A stretch of DNA of 64,000 bases from Haliscomenobacter sp033763495 (GCF_033763495.1 NZ_JANRKL010000162.1:1-64000), one strand, 5' to 3'. Counted from the first letter of the stretch, positions 26,286 through 35,050 are shown. Notes: a model not told the origin generated them from the letters alone. Numbers and translations: made by a program.

Positions 26286-27452
26286 ATGAAAAACGAAATT
26301 CACATCGCAAAAAAAATGATATCCGAACTGTTCAATCGGGAGCAGGATGATTCCTTGCGTCGTTTACCGGGGGCTTTGGATTTGATCGATTTTTACAGCA
26401 ATGACTACCTTGGAATGGCGCAAAATGCTGTGGTAAAAACGGCCATCCAAACCGCTTTGGATAAAGATAGTACTTTTGGTGCAACCGGGTCGCGTATGAT
26501 CAGTGGCAACCGGGAGGAAATGGAAGCTTTCGAATCTTTTCTGGCCTCCTTTCACCAAAGTGGAAAAGCACTTTTGTTCAATTCGGGCTATGCTGCCAAT
26601 CAAGGTTTGTTGTCCTGTATGGCCGATCGACATGATGTTATCATTTACGATCAGCTGATTCACGCCTCTTTGCGGGAGGGACTAAAGTTAAGCCTGGCTG
26701 CTAATTTTTCCTTTCGACACAATGATCTGAGCCATTTGGAGCAAAAACTGAAATTGGCCACAGGCGCATTGAATCAGGATAAGATTTTGATCGGGCGGAG
26801 AGTATTTGTAGTTGTGGAAAGTGTCTACTCCATGGACGGTGATGAAGCACCTTTGCGTGAAATAGTAGAGTTGTGCGAAAAATACGGGGCCGTATTGATT
26901 GTTGATGAAGCTCATGCAACCGGGATTCTTGGGCACCAGGGCCGGGGATTGGTCACTGGATTAGGGCTTGCAGAGCGAGTTTGGGCCCGGATTTACACCT
27001 TTGGCAAAGCTTTGGGCGGGCATGGTGCAGCCATTTGTGGCCCGGGCTATTTGATTGACTACTTGATTAATTTTTCCAAACCATTCATCTACACAACCGC
27101 CTTGCCCTGGCATAGTTTGGCGAGCGTTCAGGCGGCCTACAAGGAAATGCAAAAGGGCACTGCATTAAAGGCCTTGCGGAAAAATATCCGCTTTTTTACC
27201 GAACAAATGCCCGCTTCATTGCGTCCACTGTTTATTCCTAGCCGCAGTGCCATCCAGAGCCTGGTGTATCCGGGTAATTCGGCGGTGCGGGAACTGGCAA
27301 AAACGTTACAAGAACACGGATTTGCGGTGTGGCCGATTTTGCACCCGACAGTGCCCAAGGGGCAGGAACGGCTGCGGATTTGTTTGCACAGTTTTAATAC
27401 GGAAGAGCAGATCCAAGCATTATTAGAGGTCATTCAACAAGAAATAATGTGA
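26286..27452 (+). CDS. bioF: 8-amino-7-oxononanoate synthase (BioF)
   Basis: A PLP enzyme condensing pimeloyl thioester with alanine in the first ring-assembly step of biotin synthesis. I chose ATG 26286 (388 residues), placed after an AGAAAGAG stretch; the ORF opens at 26262 but the added residues are not family-like. Matches include the DFYSNDYLGMA motif at the N-terminus, GATGSRMISGN, VVVESVYSMDGDEAPL, DEAHATGILG, and the PLP lysine in FGKALGGHG near residue 241. First gene of the biotin cluster. The close relative 2-amino-3-ketobutyrate ligase is less likely given the neighbours. Confidence 0.93.
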   Translation: MKNEIHIAKKMISELFNREQDDSLRRLPGALDLIDFYSNDYLGMAQNAVVKTAIQTALDKDSTFGATGSRMISGNREEMEAFESFLASFHQSGKALLFNSGYAANQGLLSCMADRHDVIIYDQLIHASLREGLKLSLAANFSFRHNDLSHLEQKLKLATGALNQDKILIGRRVFVVVESVYSMDGDEAPLREIVELCEKYGAVLIVDEAHATGILGHQGRGLVTGLGLAERVWARIYTFGKALGGHGAAICGPGYLIDYLINFSKPFIYTTALPWHSLASVQAAYKEMQKGTALKALRKNIRFFTEQMPASLRPLFIPSRSAIQSLVYPGNSAVRELAKTLQEHGFAVWPILHPTVPKGQERLRICLHSFNTEEQIQALLEVIQQEIM

Positions 27453-27506
27453 TGACTATTTCATTCATCATCTCGATTTTTGAATGAATACCAAAGCGAC
27501 CTATTT

Positions 27507-27596
27507 TCACAAAGAGCACAAAGACACACAAAGAGCACAAAGAACCGTCAACGTCTAACTTTGTGTCCTTTGTGTCCTCTCTTTTTTCTTTGTGCT
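27507..27596. repeat. Palindromic element with CACAAAGAG-type tandem arms
   Basis: The left arm (27507-27542) is made of repeated CACAAAGAG/CACAAAGAC units. The right arm (27559-27596) carries the complements CTTTGTGTC and TTTGTGCT. The centre is about 16 bp. It lies between bioF and bioD and could form a long imperfect hairpin that partly uncouples the two genes. Confidence 0.65.
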
Positions 27597-27669
27597 AAAA
27601 AAATGCCGCTTTGGTGTTTTTGCACCATTGAGATGATTGAGGTCGTAGCAAACTTCAAGTTCATCAACC

Positions 27670-28299
27670 ATGCAACACCAATACTTTGTAACCGGCATCG
27701 GCACCGAAATCGGCAAAACCATCGTATCCGCCATCCTCACCGAGGCACTCCAAGCCGACTACTGGAAACCCATCCAATCGGGAGACCTGGACAATTCCGA
27801 CTCCATGAAAATCCAGCGCTGGGTCAGCAACCCACATACCCGCATTCACCCCGAACGTTTTCGTTTGAATACCCCCCTTTCGCCCCATGCCTCGGCGGCC
27901 ATTGATGGGGTGGAAATCAAAGTTCAGGATTTCCAACTGCCCGACACCACCCGCCCCTTGATCGTAGAAGGAGCTGGTGGCTTGATGGTGCCCTTGAACC
28001 ATCAAGAAACCATGCTGGACCTGATCCAACACCTGAACTTGCCCGTGATCCTGGTCAGTCGGCATTATTTGGGGAGCATCAATCATACTTTGTTGAGTTT
28101 GGAAGTGTTGCGTTCGCGAGGGATTCTTCTGGCTGGATTGTTGTACAATGGAGCGGAGAATGTGGCTTCGGAACAAGCAATTGAGGCGCTGAGTGGGGTG
28201 AAGGTGTTGGGGAGAGTGGGGGAGATGGGGGAGATTTCGGCTGAGGCGATTGCGCAGGAGGCGGAGGTAGTGCGGGGAAGCTTTGTGAATCCAGGGTAA
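27670..28299 (+). CDS. bioD: Dethiobiotin synthetase (BioD)
   Basis: Forms the ureido ring of dethiobiotin from diaminopelargonate, CO2 and ATP. At 209 residues the length is normal. The N-terminal P-loop reads GIGTEIGKT, followed by KPIQSG; further family segments are LNTPLSPHASA and VEGAGGLMVPLN. It lies third in the biotin pathway order and is followed 32 bp later by the start of an AT-rich ATPase gene that does not belong to biotin synthesis. Confidence 0.94.
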   Translation: MQHQYFVTGIGTEIGKTIVSAILTEALQADYWKPIQSGDLDNSDSMKIQRWVSNPHTRIHPERFRLNTPLSPHASAAIDGVEIKVQDFQLPDTTRPLIVEGAGGLMVPLNHQETMLDLIQHLNLPVILVSRHYLGSINHTLLSLEVLRSRGILLAGLLYNGAENVASEQAIEALSGVKVLGRVGEMGEISAEAIAQEAEVVRGSFVNPG

Positions 28300-28331
28300 T
28301 TTTTGTAACTTGCACTACAAAATCGAGGGCG

Positions 28332-29552
28332 ATGATCAAAAAAGTTGAGCTGACGAATTTTTATAGTTTTGGGAAAACGACGATTGAGTTGCATCCTGAA
28401 ACGAATATTTTGATTGGGATCAATGGTTCGGGTAAGTCGAATTTTTTGAAGGCGCTGCGGTTATTGAAGGAAGGAATGGTCGGAATGGGGCTCAGAAAAT
28501 ACATATTGGATTTTTTGGGAGGTTTTAATAATATGTTTCACAAGGCTAGCTCAGCAAAGGATTCAAATAGTCAGAGAACAATTTCCTTAGAATTTACAAT
28601 AGATGCTTCTATTCTTAAAAAATATTCTGAGCATAAAATTCTAAGTAGTGATATTGTTTACACGATTTCTATTGTAGAATCCCCTGGATTAAAAAATTAT
28701 ACTGTTAATGAAAGTCTTCATAGTGCAAACGGCCTGAATTTCCTTGAGTTTAACGATGGTTTGCTCAAGTTTTTTCAACTAAATAGCGAGGGAGTTGACA
28801 AAGAGTGGTATGAAATAGAGAATTTTGATTCTGGTAATTTAGCTTTAAGACACTTAATAATAAAGGATTACAATCCAGAGATGAATACAGCAAATGCTTT
28901 TAGAAAAGGAGTTCGAGATATTGTTATTTATGATTATTTTGATACAACTCCCAATAGTCCTATTAGAAGGCCAATTCTTCCTACTTCAGAAAATAGACTT
29001 TCTGCTGATGGCTCGAATTTAACTCAGCTGCTCAATACGATTAAAATTAACCATAAGGACGTGTATCGAAAAGTTGTGGAAATGCTTGAAGAAGTTAACC
29101 CCAATTTTTCCGGATTCGACTTTAATTTTATCGGTGGCAATATTGAACTGATGCTTGAAGAACGAGGGTTCAACAGCTCAATTCATGTTTCCAATATTTC
29201 AGATGGAACCTTGCGATATTTGTGCCTGCTAGCAGTCATTTTTAATCCCAATAAAGGTAGACTGATTTGCATTGACGAACCGGAGTTGGGTTTGCATCCT
29301 GATATGCTATTTAACTTAGCAAGTGCAATAAAAGAGGTTTCCTCTGATTGTTTGTTTATAATTTCAACCCATTCGGATAACCTGCTCAATTATTTTGACG
29401 TAGAGAATCTAAAGATTTTTGAAAAAGATGAACAAAACGGAACCATCGTAAAATCCTTCTCCACCGACCAATTCGCCGAATGGTACGAGGACTACACCAT
29501 TGGTCAAATGTGGAAACAAGGCGACTTTGGAGGAGTACGGTATGGCAACTAA
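28332..29552 (+). CDS. AAA family ATPase (OLD/RecF-like), candidate defence component
   Basis: A 406-residue SMC/ABC-type ATPase. Walker A is GINGSGKSN at residues 29-37 following the TNFYSFG N-terminal strand typical of AAA_15/AAA_21 proteins. A signature-like ISDGTLRYLCLLA lies near 292, Walker B LICIDEPELGLHP near 312, and the switch histidine ISTHSDN near 347. It lacks a C-terminal TOPRIM domain, but the next gene, overlapping by 11 bp, supplies a TOPRIM-like DUF4276 protein. That split layout recalls PARIS (AriA/AriB) and RloA/RloB-type systems. The middle of the gene (28.5-29.4 kb) is clearly AT-rich relative to the bio genes on both sides, suggesting insertion by transfer. Confidence 0.85.
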   Translation: MIKKVELTNFYSFGKTTIELHPETNILIGINGSGKSNFLKALRLLKEGMVGMGLRKYILDFLGGFNNMFHKASSAKDSNSQRTISLEFTIDASILKKYSEHKILSSDIVYTISIVESPGLKNYTVNESLHSANGLNFLEFNDGLLKFFQLNSEGVDKEWYEIENFDSGNLALRHLIIKDYNPEMNTANAFRKGVRDIVIYDYFDTTPNSPIRRPILPTSENRLSADGSNLTQLLNTIKINHKDVYRKVVEMLEEVNPNFSGFDFNFIGGNIELMLEERGFNSSIHVSNISDGTLRYLCLLAVIFNPNKGRLICIDEPELGLHPDMLFNLASAIKEVSSDCLFIISTHSDNLLNYFDVENLKIFEKDEQNGTIVKSFSTDQFAEWYEDYTIGQMWKQGDFGGVRYGN

Positions 29553-30090
29553 AAAGACCTTAATCATTGAAGGCGAGCAAAGTTCACCGAATGGAGACCT
29601 TCGTCAAGGTTTTGAAAAGCTGCTCTCCAAAAAGATGGACCAGAATAAACCCAAAATCATCCTTGGTAATGGGAAATCCCAGGCAATAAAGAAGTTTCTG
29701 CATTTCAAAAACGAAGGGGAGGAAGTTGGTTTATTGATGGATTTGGATCAACCCGAAACAAATCGCACCAAAGATTTACAAACACAAAAACTGGAAAAAT
29801 ACAAGGATCAAATTTTTTACATGATTCAGGCGGTTGAAGCCTGGTTCATTTCACAACCTGACATATTAGACGACTATTTTAATGCCGACATTTCCAAAAA
29901 ACTCCCCAAAAGAAGGCCTGCCGAAATTCCCGAACCTAAGGATATCCTCAAAAAAGCTACCAAAGGAACCAAAAAAGGGGAGTACCACGAGATCAAACAC
30001 GCTGTCGAATTACTCAAACAATTGGACGCCACCAAACTCGAAAATGAATTTCCCGACTTCAAAAATTTGATTGCCTTCCTAAAAAAATGA
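29542..30090 (+). CDS. DUF4276 (TOPRIM-like) protein, partner of the AAA ATPase
   Basis: A 182-residue protein starting at ATG 29542, inside the last codons of the ATPase gene (11-bp overlap), so translation is coupled. TOPRIM-like features: an N-terminal strand with an acidic residue (LIIEGEQSS), a later LLMDLDQ acidic motif, and the family segment MIQAVEAWFIS. The C-terminal part is Lys-rich and helical. DUF4276 proteins often pair with AAA ATPases in defence islands and are thought to be nucleases. The pair is predicted to sense an invader via the ATPase and cut nucleic acid via this subunit; this is inference. Confidence 0.75.
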   Translation: MATKKTLIIEGEQSSPNGDLRQGFEKLLSKKMDQNKPKIILGNGKSQAIKKFLHFKNEGEEVGLLMDLDQPETNRTKDLQTQKLEKYKDQIFYMIQAVEAWFISQPDILDDYFNADISKKLPKRRPAEIPEPKDILKKATKGTKKGEYHEIKHAVELLKQLDATKLENEFPDFKNLIAFLKK

Positions 30091-30157
30091 ACTTTGTCCC
30101 CGCATTTTTGCTGTCTCATATAGAACCTGTATGGGGCTAACCCAAACTGTTATTGCA

Positions 30158-31468
30158 ATGCCTCCACAACCCAACTGGATCACCCGCGACCGTGCCCACA
30201 TCTGGCACCCCTACACCCAAATGAAAACCGCCGATGCCCCCATCGCCATTGTGGCGGGCAAAGGCGCCGAATTGTACGACGAAATGGGCAAGGTCTACAT
30301 CGACGCTGTAGCCTCCTGGTGGACCAATATCCACGGCCACGCCCATCCCTATATGGCCGAAAAACTGGCCGAGCAAGCCCACAAACTCGAACACGTCATC
30401 TTTGCGGGTTTCACCCACCCAAGTGCGATTGAGCTGGCCGAACGTTTGTTGCCCTTGCTGCCGGAAGGGCAAAGCAAGGTTTTTTTCTCCGACAATGGTT
30501 CCACCGCCGTGGAAGTTGGCATCAAAATGGCCATCCAGTATTTTTACAACCAGGGCATCCCCCGCAAAAAAGTTATTGCTTTTGATTTGGCTTACCATGG
30601 AGACACCTTTGGCACCATGTCGGTGGGGGGTGATTTGTCCTTTTACGATGCCTTTCAGGATTTTTTGTACCAGGTTGAACGTATACCTACGCCCGTACCC
30701 GGTCAGGAAGCCGTTTGCCTGCAAGCGCTGGAAGCCCATTTGCAAAAAGGCGACGTAGCCGCTTTTGTATTTGAGCCCCTGGTTTTGGGGGCAGCTGGGA
30801 TGTTGATGTACGCCCCCGAGGTGTTGGACCAATTGATGGCCTTGTGTAAAAAATACGGTGCACTGTGCGTTGCGGATGAAGTGATGACTGGATTTGGCCG
30901 GACGGGAAAACTATTTGCTACCTTGCACTGTACCGAAAAACCAGACATTATCGCCCTCTCCAAAGGTTTGACGGGTGGAATGTTGCCCATGGCACTGACC
31001 ACTTGTACCGAGGCAATCTATCAGGCTTTTTATTCCGACGACAAAATGAAAGCCCTCTACCACGGCCATTCTTTCACCGGAAACCCATTGGGTTGCGCAG
31101 TGGCCCTGGCGAGTTTGGATATTTTACTGTCGGAAGAAACCCAACAAAACATCCAACGCCTGGTGCAACGCCAGGCTGCGTTTTTGGCAAAAATAAAAGG
31201 CCACCAACAGGTGCTGAACATACGGCAAACAGGCACTATTCTCGCCATCGAATTCAAGACCGAAAGCAACAGCGGTTATTTTAATAATTTAAGAGACCAT
31301 TTGTACCGATTTTTCCTTCAGCATGGTTTAATTTTGCGGCCTTTGGGAAATGTGGTGTACGTTCTGCCGCCTTATTGCATCACCGATGTCCAATTGGATC
31401 AGGTGTATGCGGCGATAGAAAAAGCCCTTGATTTCGGAGTGGGGATTTCGGATTTCGGAAATGCCTGA
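30158..31468 (+). CDS. bioA: Adenosylmethionine-8-amino-7-oxononanoate aminotransferase (BioA)
   Basis: Class III PLP aminotransferase producing 7,8-diaminopelargonate with SAM as amino donor. ATG 30158 gives a start MPPQPNWITRDR just before the family motif HIWHPYTQMK; ATG 30131 would add nine residues. Other motifs: SWWTNIHGHAHP, FSDNGSTAVEVG, YHGDTFGTMSVGG, DEVMTGFGRTG and the PLP lysine in ALSKGLTGGMLP. The last dozen codons (DFGVGISDFGNA) lie inside the left arm of a palindromic repeat, so the native C-terminus has probably been replaced or extended by repeat sequence. Confidence 0.95.
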   Translation: MPPQPNWITRDRAHIWHPYTQMKTADAPIAIVAGKGAELYDEMGKVYIDAVASWWTNIHGHAHPYMAEKLAEQAHKLEHVIFAGFTHPSAIELAERLLPLLPEGQSKVFFSDNGSTAVEVGIKMAIQYFYNQGIPRKKVIAFDLAYHGDTFGTMSVGGDLSFYDAFQDFLYQVERIPTPVPGQEAVCLQALEAHLQKGDVAAFVFEPLVLGAAGMLMYAPEVLDQLMALCKKYGALCVADEVMTGFGRTGKLFATLHCTEKPDIIALSKGLTGGMLPMALTTCTEAIYQAFYSDDKMKALYHGHSFTGNPLGCAVALASLDILLSEETQQNIQRLVQRQAAFLAKIKGHQQVLNIRQTGTILAIEFKTESNSGYFNNLRDHLYRFFLQHGLILRPLGNVVYVLPPYCITDVQLDQVYAAIEKALDFGVGISDFGNA

Positions 31469-31510
31469 GCCTGAAAAACCTCCGAAATCCGAAATCTGTA
31501 ATCCGAAATC
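31430..31510. repeat. Palindrome with ATTTCGGA-type arms overlapping bioA 3' end
   Basis: Left arm 31430-31459 contains three ATTTCGGA-like units. The right arm 31481-31510 is its complement with a few mismatches. The ~21-bp centre contains the bioA stop codon. It ends 4 bp before the ketoacyl synthase start codon, so any RNA hairpin would affect translation initiation there. Confidence 0.75.
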
Positions 31511-31514
31511 ATAA

Positions 31515-32672
31515 ATGGTGAGTAAAATCGGCATAACCGGCTGGGGCAGTATTTCCGCTTTGGGTTTTGATCCTTGGGGCAGCTATCTTCAAACAGATCG
31601 ACACCATCTCGTACAAGATGCTTACGGGCACTGGATGGGGCGTTTGCCTGTAGCGGCAGAGTCAAGGATCATAAAATTGTGTGCCAGCGATAAACACTAT
31701 TTTCAGGTGGATCGCTCGGTACTGCTGGCCATCACGGCGGCAGAACAAGCAGTATCCAGAGCAGGTTGGCAAGCGGGACCAGGTCTGGGCATTCAAATTG
31801 GCTCCTCGCGGGGCGCTACCAATACCTGGGAGCATTACCACCAGCAATGGGAAGGTGGGATCGAAGGTGGCCTTTCGCCCATGACCTCTCCTTTGACTAC
31901 TTTGGGTAATCTTTCCTCCTGGATTGGCTACCACTTGCGCAGTGGAGACATGGTAGCCGAGCATTCGGTTACGTGCAGCACTGCCCTCCATGCTATTCTT
32001 AGCGGGGTGACCTGGTTGGAAAGCGGGCGGGTACAAAAGTATCTGGCTGGTGGCACCGAGGCACCGCTTACGCCCTTCACCATCGCCCAAATGAAGGCCT
32101 TGCGCATCATGGCCGGAGTGGATGATTACGATTATCCGGTGCGTTCTCTGGACTTGGAAAAAACGGCCAACACAATGGCCTTAGGGGAAGGCGCGGCCTG
32201 TTTTTGTATGGAAAAAGACCCTGCTGAAGCGATAGCCTGGATCGAAGGCATTGGCTTCACGACCGAATGGGGCGGGACGCCCACCAACGTCACCAAAAAT
32301 GCAGACGGCCTACAACGTGCCATGCGTATGGCCTGGGAAGAGGCGGGTTGCCCCAAAGTGGATGTAGTGGTCACCCATGCGCCAGGGACCAAACAAGGGG
32401 ATGCTACGGAAATGCACGCCATTCAAGCGGTGTTTGGCCAGGATATGCCAGCGGTGACCAACAACAAATGGAAAATAGGCCATACTCTCGGCGCTTCGGG
32501 AGGCTTGAGCCTGGAATTTGCCCTATTGATGTTAATCCACGGTCAATTTATTGGAATTCCCTATCTTGCCGACGCTTCCACGGAAGTCCCGGCACCCAAA
32601 ACCATAATGGTCAATGCCCAGGGGTTTGGTGGGAATTCGGTCAGCATTTTGCTGCGTAAAGGGAATAAGTAA
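31515..32672 (+). CDS. Beta-ketoacyl synthase (KAS I/II type) in the biotin cluster
   Basis: A 385-residue condensing enzyme with the Cys-His-His triad: Cys in VTCSTALHA near residue 154, His in VVTHAPGTKQGDATE near 283, and His in WKIGHTLGASGGLS near 321. It is a little shorter than housekeeping FabF. It sits between bioA and bioB, and neither bioC nor bioH (the usual pimeloyl route) is in the window. A role in making the pimeloyl chain is therefore plausible, comparable in purpose to the KAS III-type BioZ, but of a different subfamily. A general fatty-acid or secondary-metabolite role is possible. Confidence 0.85.
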   Translation: MVSKIGITGWGSISALGFDPWGSYLQTDRHHLVQDAYGHWMGRLPVAAESRIIKLCASDKHYFQVDRSVLLAITAAEQAVSRAGWQAGPGLGIQIGSSRGATNTWEHYHQQWEGGIEGGLSPMTSPLTTLGNLSSWIGYHLRSGDMVAEHSVTCSTALHAILSGVTWLESGRVQKYLAGGTEAPLTPFTIAQMKALRIMAGVDDYDYPVRSLDLEKTANTMALGEGAACFCMEKDPAEAIAWIEGIGFTTEWGGTPTNVTKNADGLQRAMRMAWEEAGCPKVDVVVTHAPGTKQGDATEMHAIQAVFGQDMPAVTNNKWKIGHTLGASGGLSLEFALLMLIHGQFIGIPYLADASTEVPAPKTIMVNAQGFGGNSVSILLRKGNK

Positions 32673-32713
32673 TTGAGCATACACTGGACATTTTGCTCGG
32701 AGGACATGAATAG

Positions 32714-32962
32714 CCCTAGGCTTATGAAGTTTTTTGAAATAATCGTTCTTAGGCTCTATCGATTGAATTGCCTCCAGCTTTAGCTGGTGGATCAATTGCC
32801 AGAACTTGAATGGGCTTTAGCCCAAAACTCAATTTTGCTCATGGGGCTAAAGCCCAAAACTAAAGTGCATTGCCTATCCACCAGCTAAAGCTGGAGGCAA
32901 CTCATGCGCTTTGAGCCTAGAGTTTGAGAACGGTTATTTCAAAAAACTTCATCAGCCTGGGG
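32714..32962. repeat. Large composite palindrome (MITE-like)
   Basis: Outer arms pair over about 44 bp (32715-32757 with 32919-32961): both contain ATGAAGTTTTTTGAAATAA or its complement. Inner arms pair as GCCTCCAGCTTTAGCTGGTGG with its complement, and a third pair is GGGCTTTAGCCCAAAACT with GGGGCTAAAGCCCAAAAC. With the neighbouring unit it occupies most of the 471-bp gap between the ketoacyl synthase and bioB genes; no ORF is seen. Confidence 0.8.
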
Positions 32963-32981
32963 GCATCGGAATACCCTAGAA

Positions 32982-33027
32982 TTGGGCTTTAGCCCTGGCT
33001 TGAAAATCAAGGCTTGGGCTAAAGCCC
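32982..33027. repeat. TTGGGCTTTAGCCC hairpin unit
   Basis: TTGGGCTTTAGCCC and GGGCTAAAGCCC form an inverted pair around a centre with CTTGAAAATCAAG, itself a small hairpin. It uses the same GGGCTTTAGCCC building block as the adjacent composite palindrome. About 115 bp before the bioB start. Confidence 0.6.
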
Positions 33028-33143
33028 GATCAAAATAGGCAATCCTGATCCACGCGCTAAAACACGTGGCAATTCATATCCTCCTAGCAAAAGACCGGAT
33101 TGTATGGTAACTGGCATAAAATTGTCGACTTAAAAACTCAAAC

Positions 33144-34235
33144 ATGGCTGAAACGCAAAAACACTGGACTTTAGAAGAGATCCTGGAAGTATATCATACT
33201 CCTTTGTTGGAACTGGTTTTTCAGGCGGCAACCGTACACCGCCAATACCACAACCCACGCGAAGTGCAGATCAGCACATTGGTTTCTGTAAAAACCGGAG
33301 GTTGCCCCGAGGATTGTGGCTATTGCCCACAGGCCGCCCGCTACCATACCGGTGTTGGAAACGAGCCCATGATGACCGTGGATTCCGTTCGTTCGGCAGC
33401 ACTGCAAGCCCAGGCGATTGGTGCTTCCCGCTTGTGCATGGGGGCCGCCTGGCGCTCTGTCAAGGACGATGCCGATTTTGACCACGTCATTGAATTGGTC
33501 AAAACCGTACGGGGCCTGGACATGGAAGTGTGTTGTACCCTGGGCATGCTCAACGAGCACCAGGCCAAACGCCTCGCCAATGCAGGGCTGTACGCCTACA
33601 ACCACAACCTCGATACCTCCGAAGAATATTACGACGACATCATTTCTACCCGCAGCTACGACGATCGCCTCAAAACCCTCTCCAATGTACGCAAAGCCAA
33701 CCTCTCGGTTTGTTCAGGCGGCATCATTGGCATGGGGGAATCGGTTGAGGACCGCTGCAAGATGTTGTTGACCCTCTCTCAGCTCAATCCTATTCCCGAG
33801 TCAGTACCAGTCAATGCCTTAGTTGCAGTAGAAGGCACCCCAATGGAAGACATCGAGCCGATCCCGATGTGGGACATCATTCGGATGGTGGCCACTACCC
33901 GGATCGTAATGCCTCAAACTACAGTGCGTTTGTCAGCAGGTCGGACCGAAATGAGCCAAGAAGGTCAGGCCTTGTGCTTTATGGCTGGAGCTGGCTCCAT
34001 TTTTGCTGGCGAAAAACTGCTCACCACCCCAAATCCAGACGCTTACGAGGACATGGACATGTTCAATGCCCTGGGTTTGTTGCCCAAACGCCCCTTTGCC
34101 GATGGTTTTGTTCCTGAAATCGTGGAGGAAGAGGTGGCAATCGCCGAAGAAATCAAATGGTCACGCCCCGGCCACCGCATCGAAGCCAATGTGAAGTATG
34201 CGGAAATGGGCAAGGAAAAGCGCAAAGCCCTGTAG
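33144..34235 (+). CDS. bioB: Biotin synthase (BioB)
   Basis: Radical-SAM enzyme inserting sulfur into dethiobiotin. The CxxxCxxC cluster motif is Cys54, Cys58 and Cys61 (GGCPEDCGYCPQ). Family segments SARYH-like QAARYHTGV, GASRLCMGAAWR, CCTLGMLNEHQA, YNHNLDTSEEYY, GGIIGMGES and the auxiliary cluster residues in TVRLSAGRTEM are present. The 363 residues include a somewhat longer C-terminal tail. It is separated from the other bio genes by palindromes, so it may have its own promoter. Confidence 0.97.
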   Translation: MAETQKHWTLEEILEVYHTPLLELVFQAATVHRQYHNPREVQISTLVSVKTGGCPEDCGYCPQAARYHTGVGNEPMMTVDSVRSAALQAQAIGASRLCMGAAWRSVKDDADFDHVIELVKTVRGLDMEVCCTLGMLNEHQAKRLANAGLYAYNHNLDTSEEYYDDIISTRSYDDRLKTLSNVRKANLSVCSGGIIGMGESVEDRCKMLLTLSQLNPIPESVPVNALVAVEGTPMEDIEPIPMWDIIRMVATTRIVMPQTTVRLSAGRTEMSQEGQALCFMAGAGSIFAGEKLLTTPNPDAYEDMDMFNALGLLPKRPFADGFVPEIVEEEVAIAEEIKWSRPGHRIEANVKYAEMGKEKRKAL

Positions 34236-34256
34236 GGGCAGCCCTTGCGGCTGCCC
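34236..34256 (+). terminator. GC-rich hairpin after bioB
   Basis: GGGCAGCC and GGCTGCCC form a perfect 8-bp stem with a 5-nt loop, beginning at the bioB stop codon. There is no U-run after it, so it may be an attenuator or dispersed hairpin repeat. It lies 19 bp before tpiA. Confidence 0.5.
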
Positions 34257-34275
34257 TCGGATAAATAAAATAAAC

Positions 34276-35037
34276 ATGAAAACACGTCAACAAATCGTTG
34301 CTGGCAACTGGAAGATGAACAAAAATTACGGCGAAGGCCGTGAGCTGGCAACAGAAATTGTAGCGCGCCTGAAACCTTCCGATACGAAGGTGGTGCTTTG
34401 TACCCCTTTTATTCACTTGGCCATGGTACAGGACCTGATCAATGGTGTCAGCAATTTGTACACTGGTGCCCAAAACTGCCACCAGGAGGACAAGGGTGCT
34501 TACACCGGCGAAATTTCAGTGGACATGCTGAAATCAGTAGGCGTGGGCTACGTCATCTTGGGGCACTCAGAGCGCCGCGAATATTTTGCGGAGTCGGACG
34601 AACTGCTGGCCAAAAAAGTAGATAAGGTATTGGCAGGTGGTTTGTTGCCCATCTTTTGCTGTGGTGAAAGTCTGGATATTCGCGATGCGGGCACCCATAT
34701 CGCCCACGTGGAAGCACAAATCAAAGCTGGCTTGTTCCACCTGAGTGCCGAAGATTTTGCCAAGGTAGTAATCGCTTACGAACCCATCTGGGCCATCGGC
34801 ACCGGGCGTACCGCTTCTCCTGAACAAGCTCAGGACATGCACGCGGCGATTCGTGCCTTGTTGGCCAGCAAATATGGCGCCGCAGCCGCAGATGCTACAA
34901 CCATCCTGTATGGAGGTAGTGTGAATGGAGGCAACGCAGCCGTACTTTTTGCTCAACCTGACGTGGATGGCGGCCTGGTAGGCGGTGCTTCACTGAAGGC
35001 TGAAGAGTTCATTACAATTGTGGAGGCGACTAAGTAA
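34276..35037 (+). CDS. tpiA: Triose-phosphate isomerase
   Basis: Interconverts dihydroxyacetone phosphate and glyceraldehyde 3-phosphate in glycolysis. The ATG at 34276 gives 253 residues, the usual size; the open frame upstream to 34198 only reads through the bioB end and hairpin. Catalytic residues: Lys in GNWKMN, His in LGHSERR and Glu in AYEPIWAIGTG; the phosphate loop is LYGGSVNGGNA. A housekeeping gene with no evident link to biotin. Confidence 0.97.
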   Translation: MKTRQQIVAGNWKMNKNYGEGRELATEIVARLKPSDTKVVLCTPFIHLAMVQDLINGVSNLYTGAQNCHQEDKGAYTGEISVDMLKSVGVGYVILGHSERREYFAESDELLAKKVDKVLAGGLLPIFCCGESLDIRDAGTHIAHVEAQIKAGLFHLSAEDFAKVVIAYEPIWAIGTGRTASPEQAQDMHAAIRALLASKYGAAAADATTILYGGSVNGGNAAVLFAQPDVDGGLVGGASLKAEEFITIVEATK

Positions 35038-35050
35038 CTCACATTACGAA

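Noticed and set aside
27480..27905. 141-codon ORF starting between bioF and bioD
   Set aside because: It runs across the CACAAAG palindrome and then through bioD in another frame; bioD has clear motifs.
32673..33143. Riboswitch or biotin-operator before bioB
   Set aside because: The gap is explained by MITE-like palindromes; no BirA-type long dyad at a promoter position was found.
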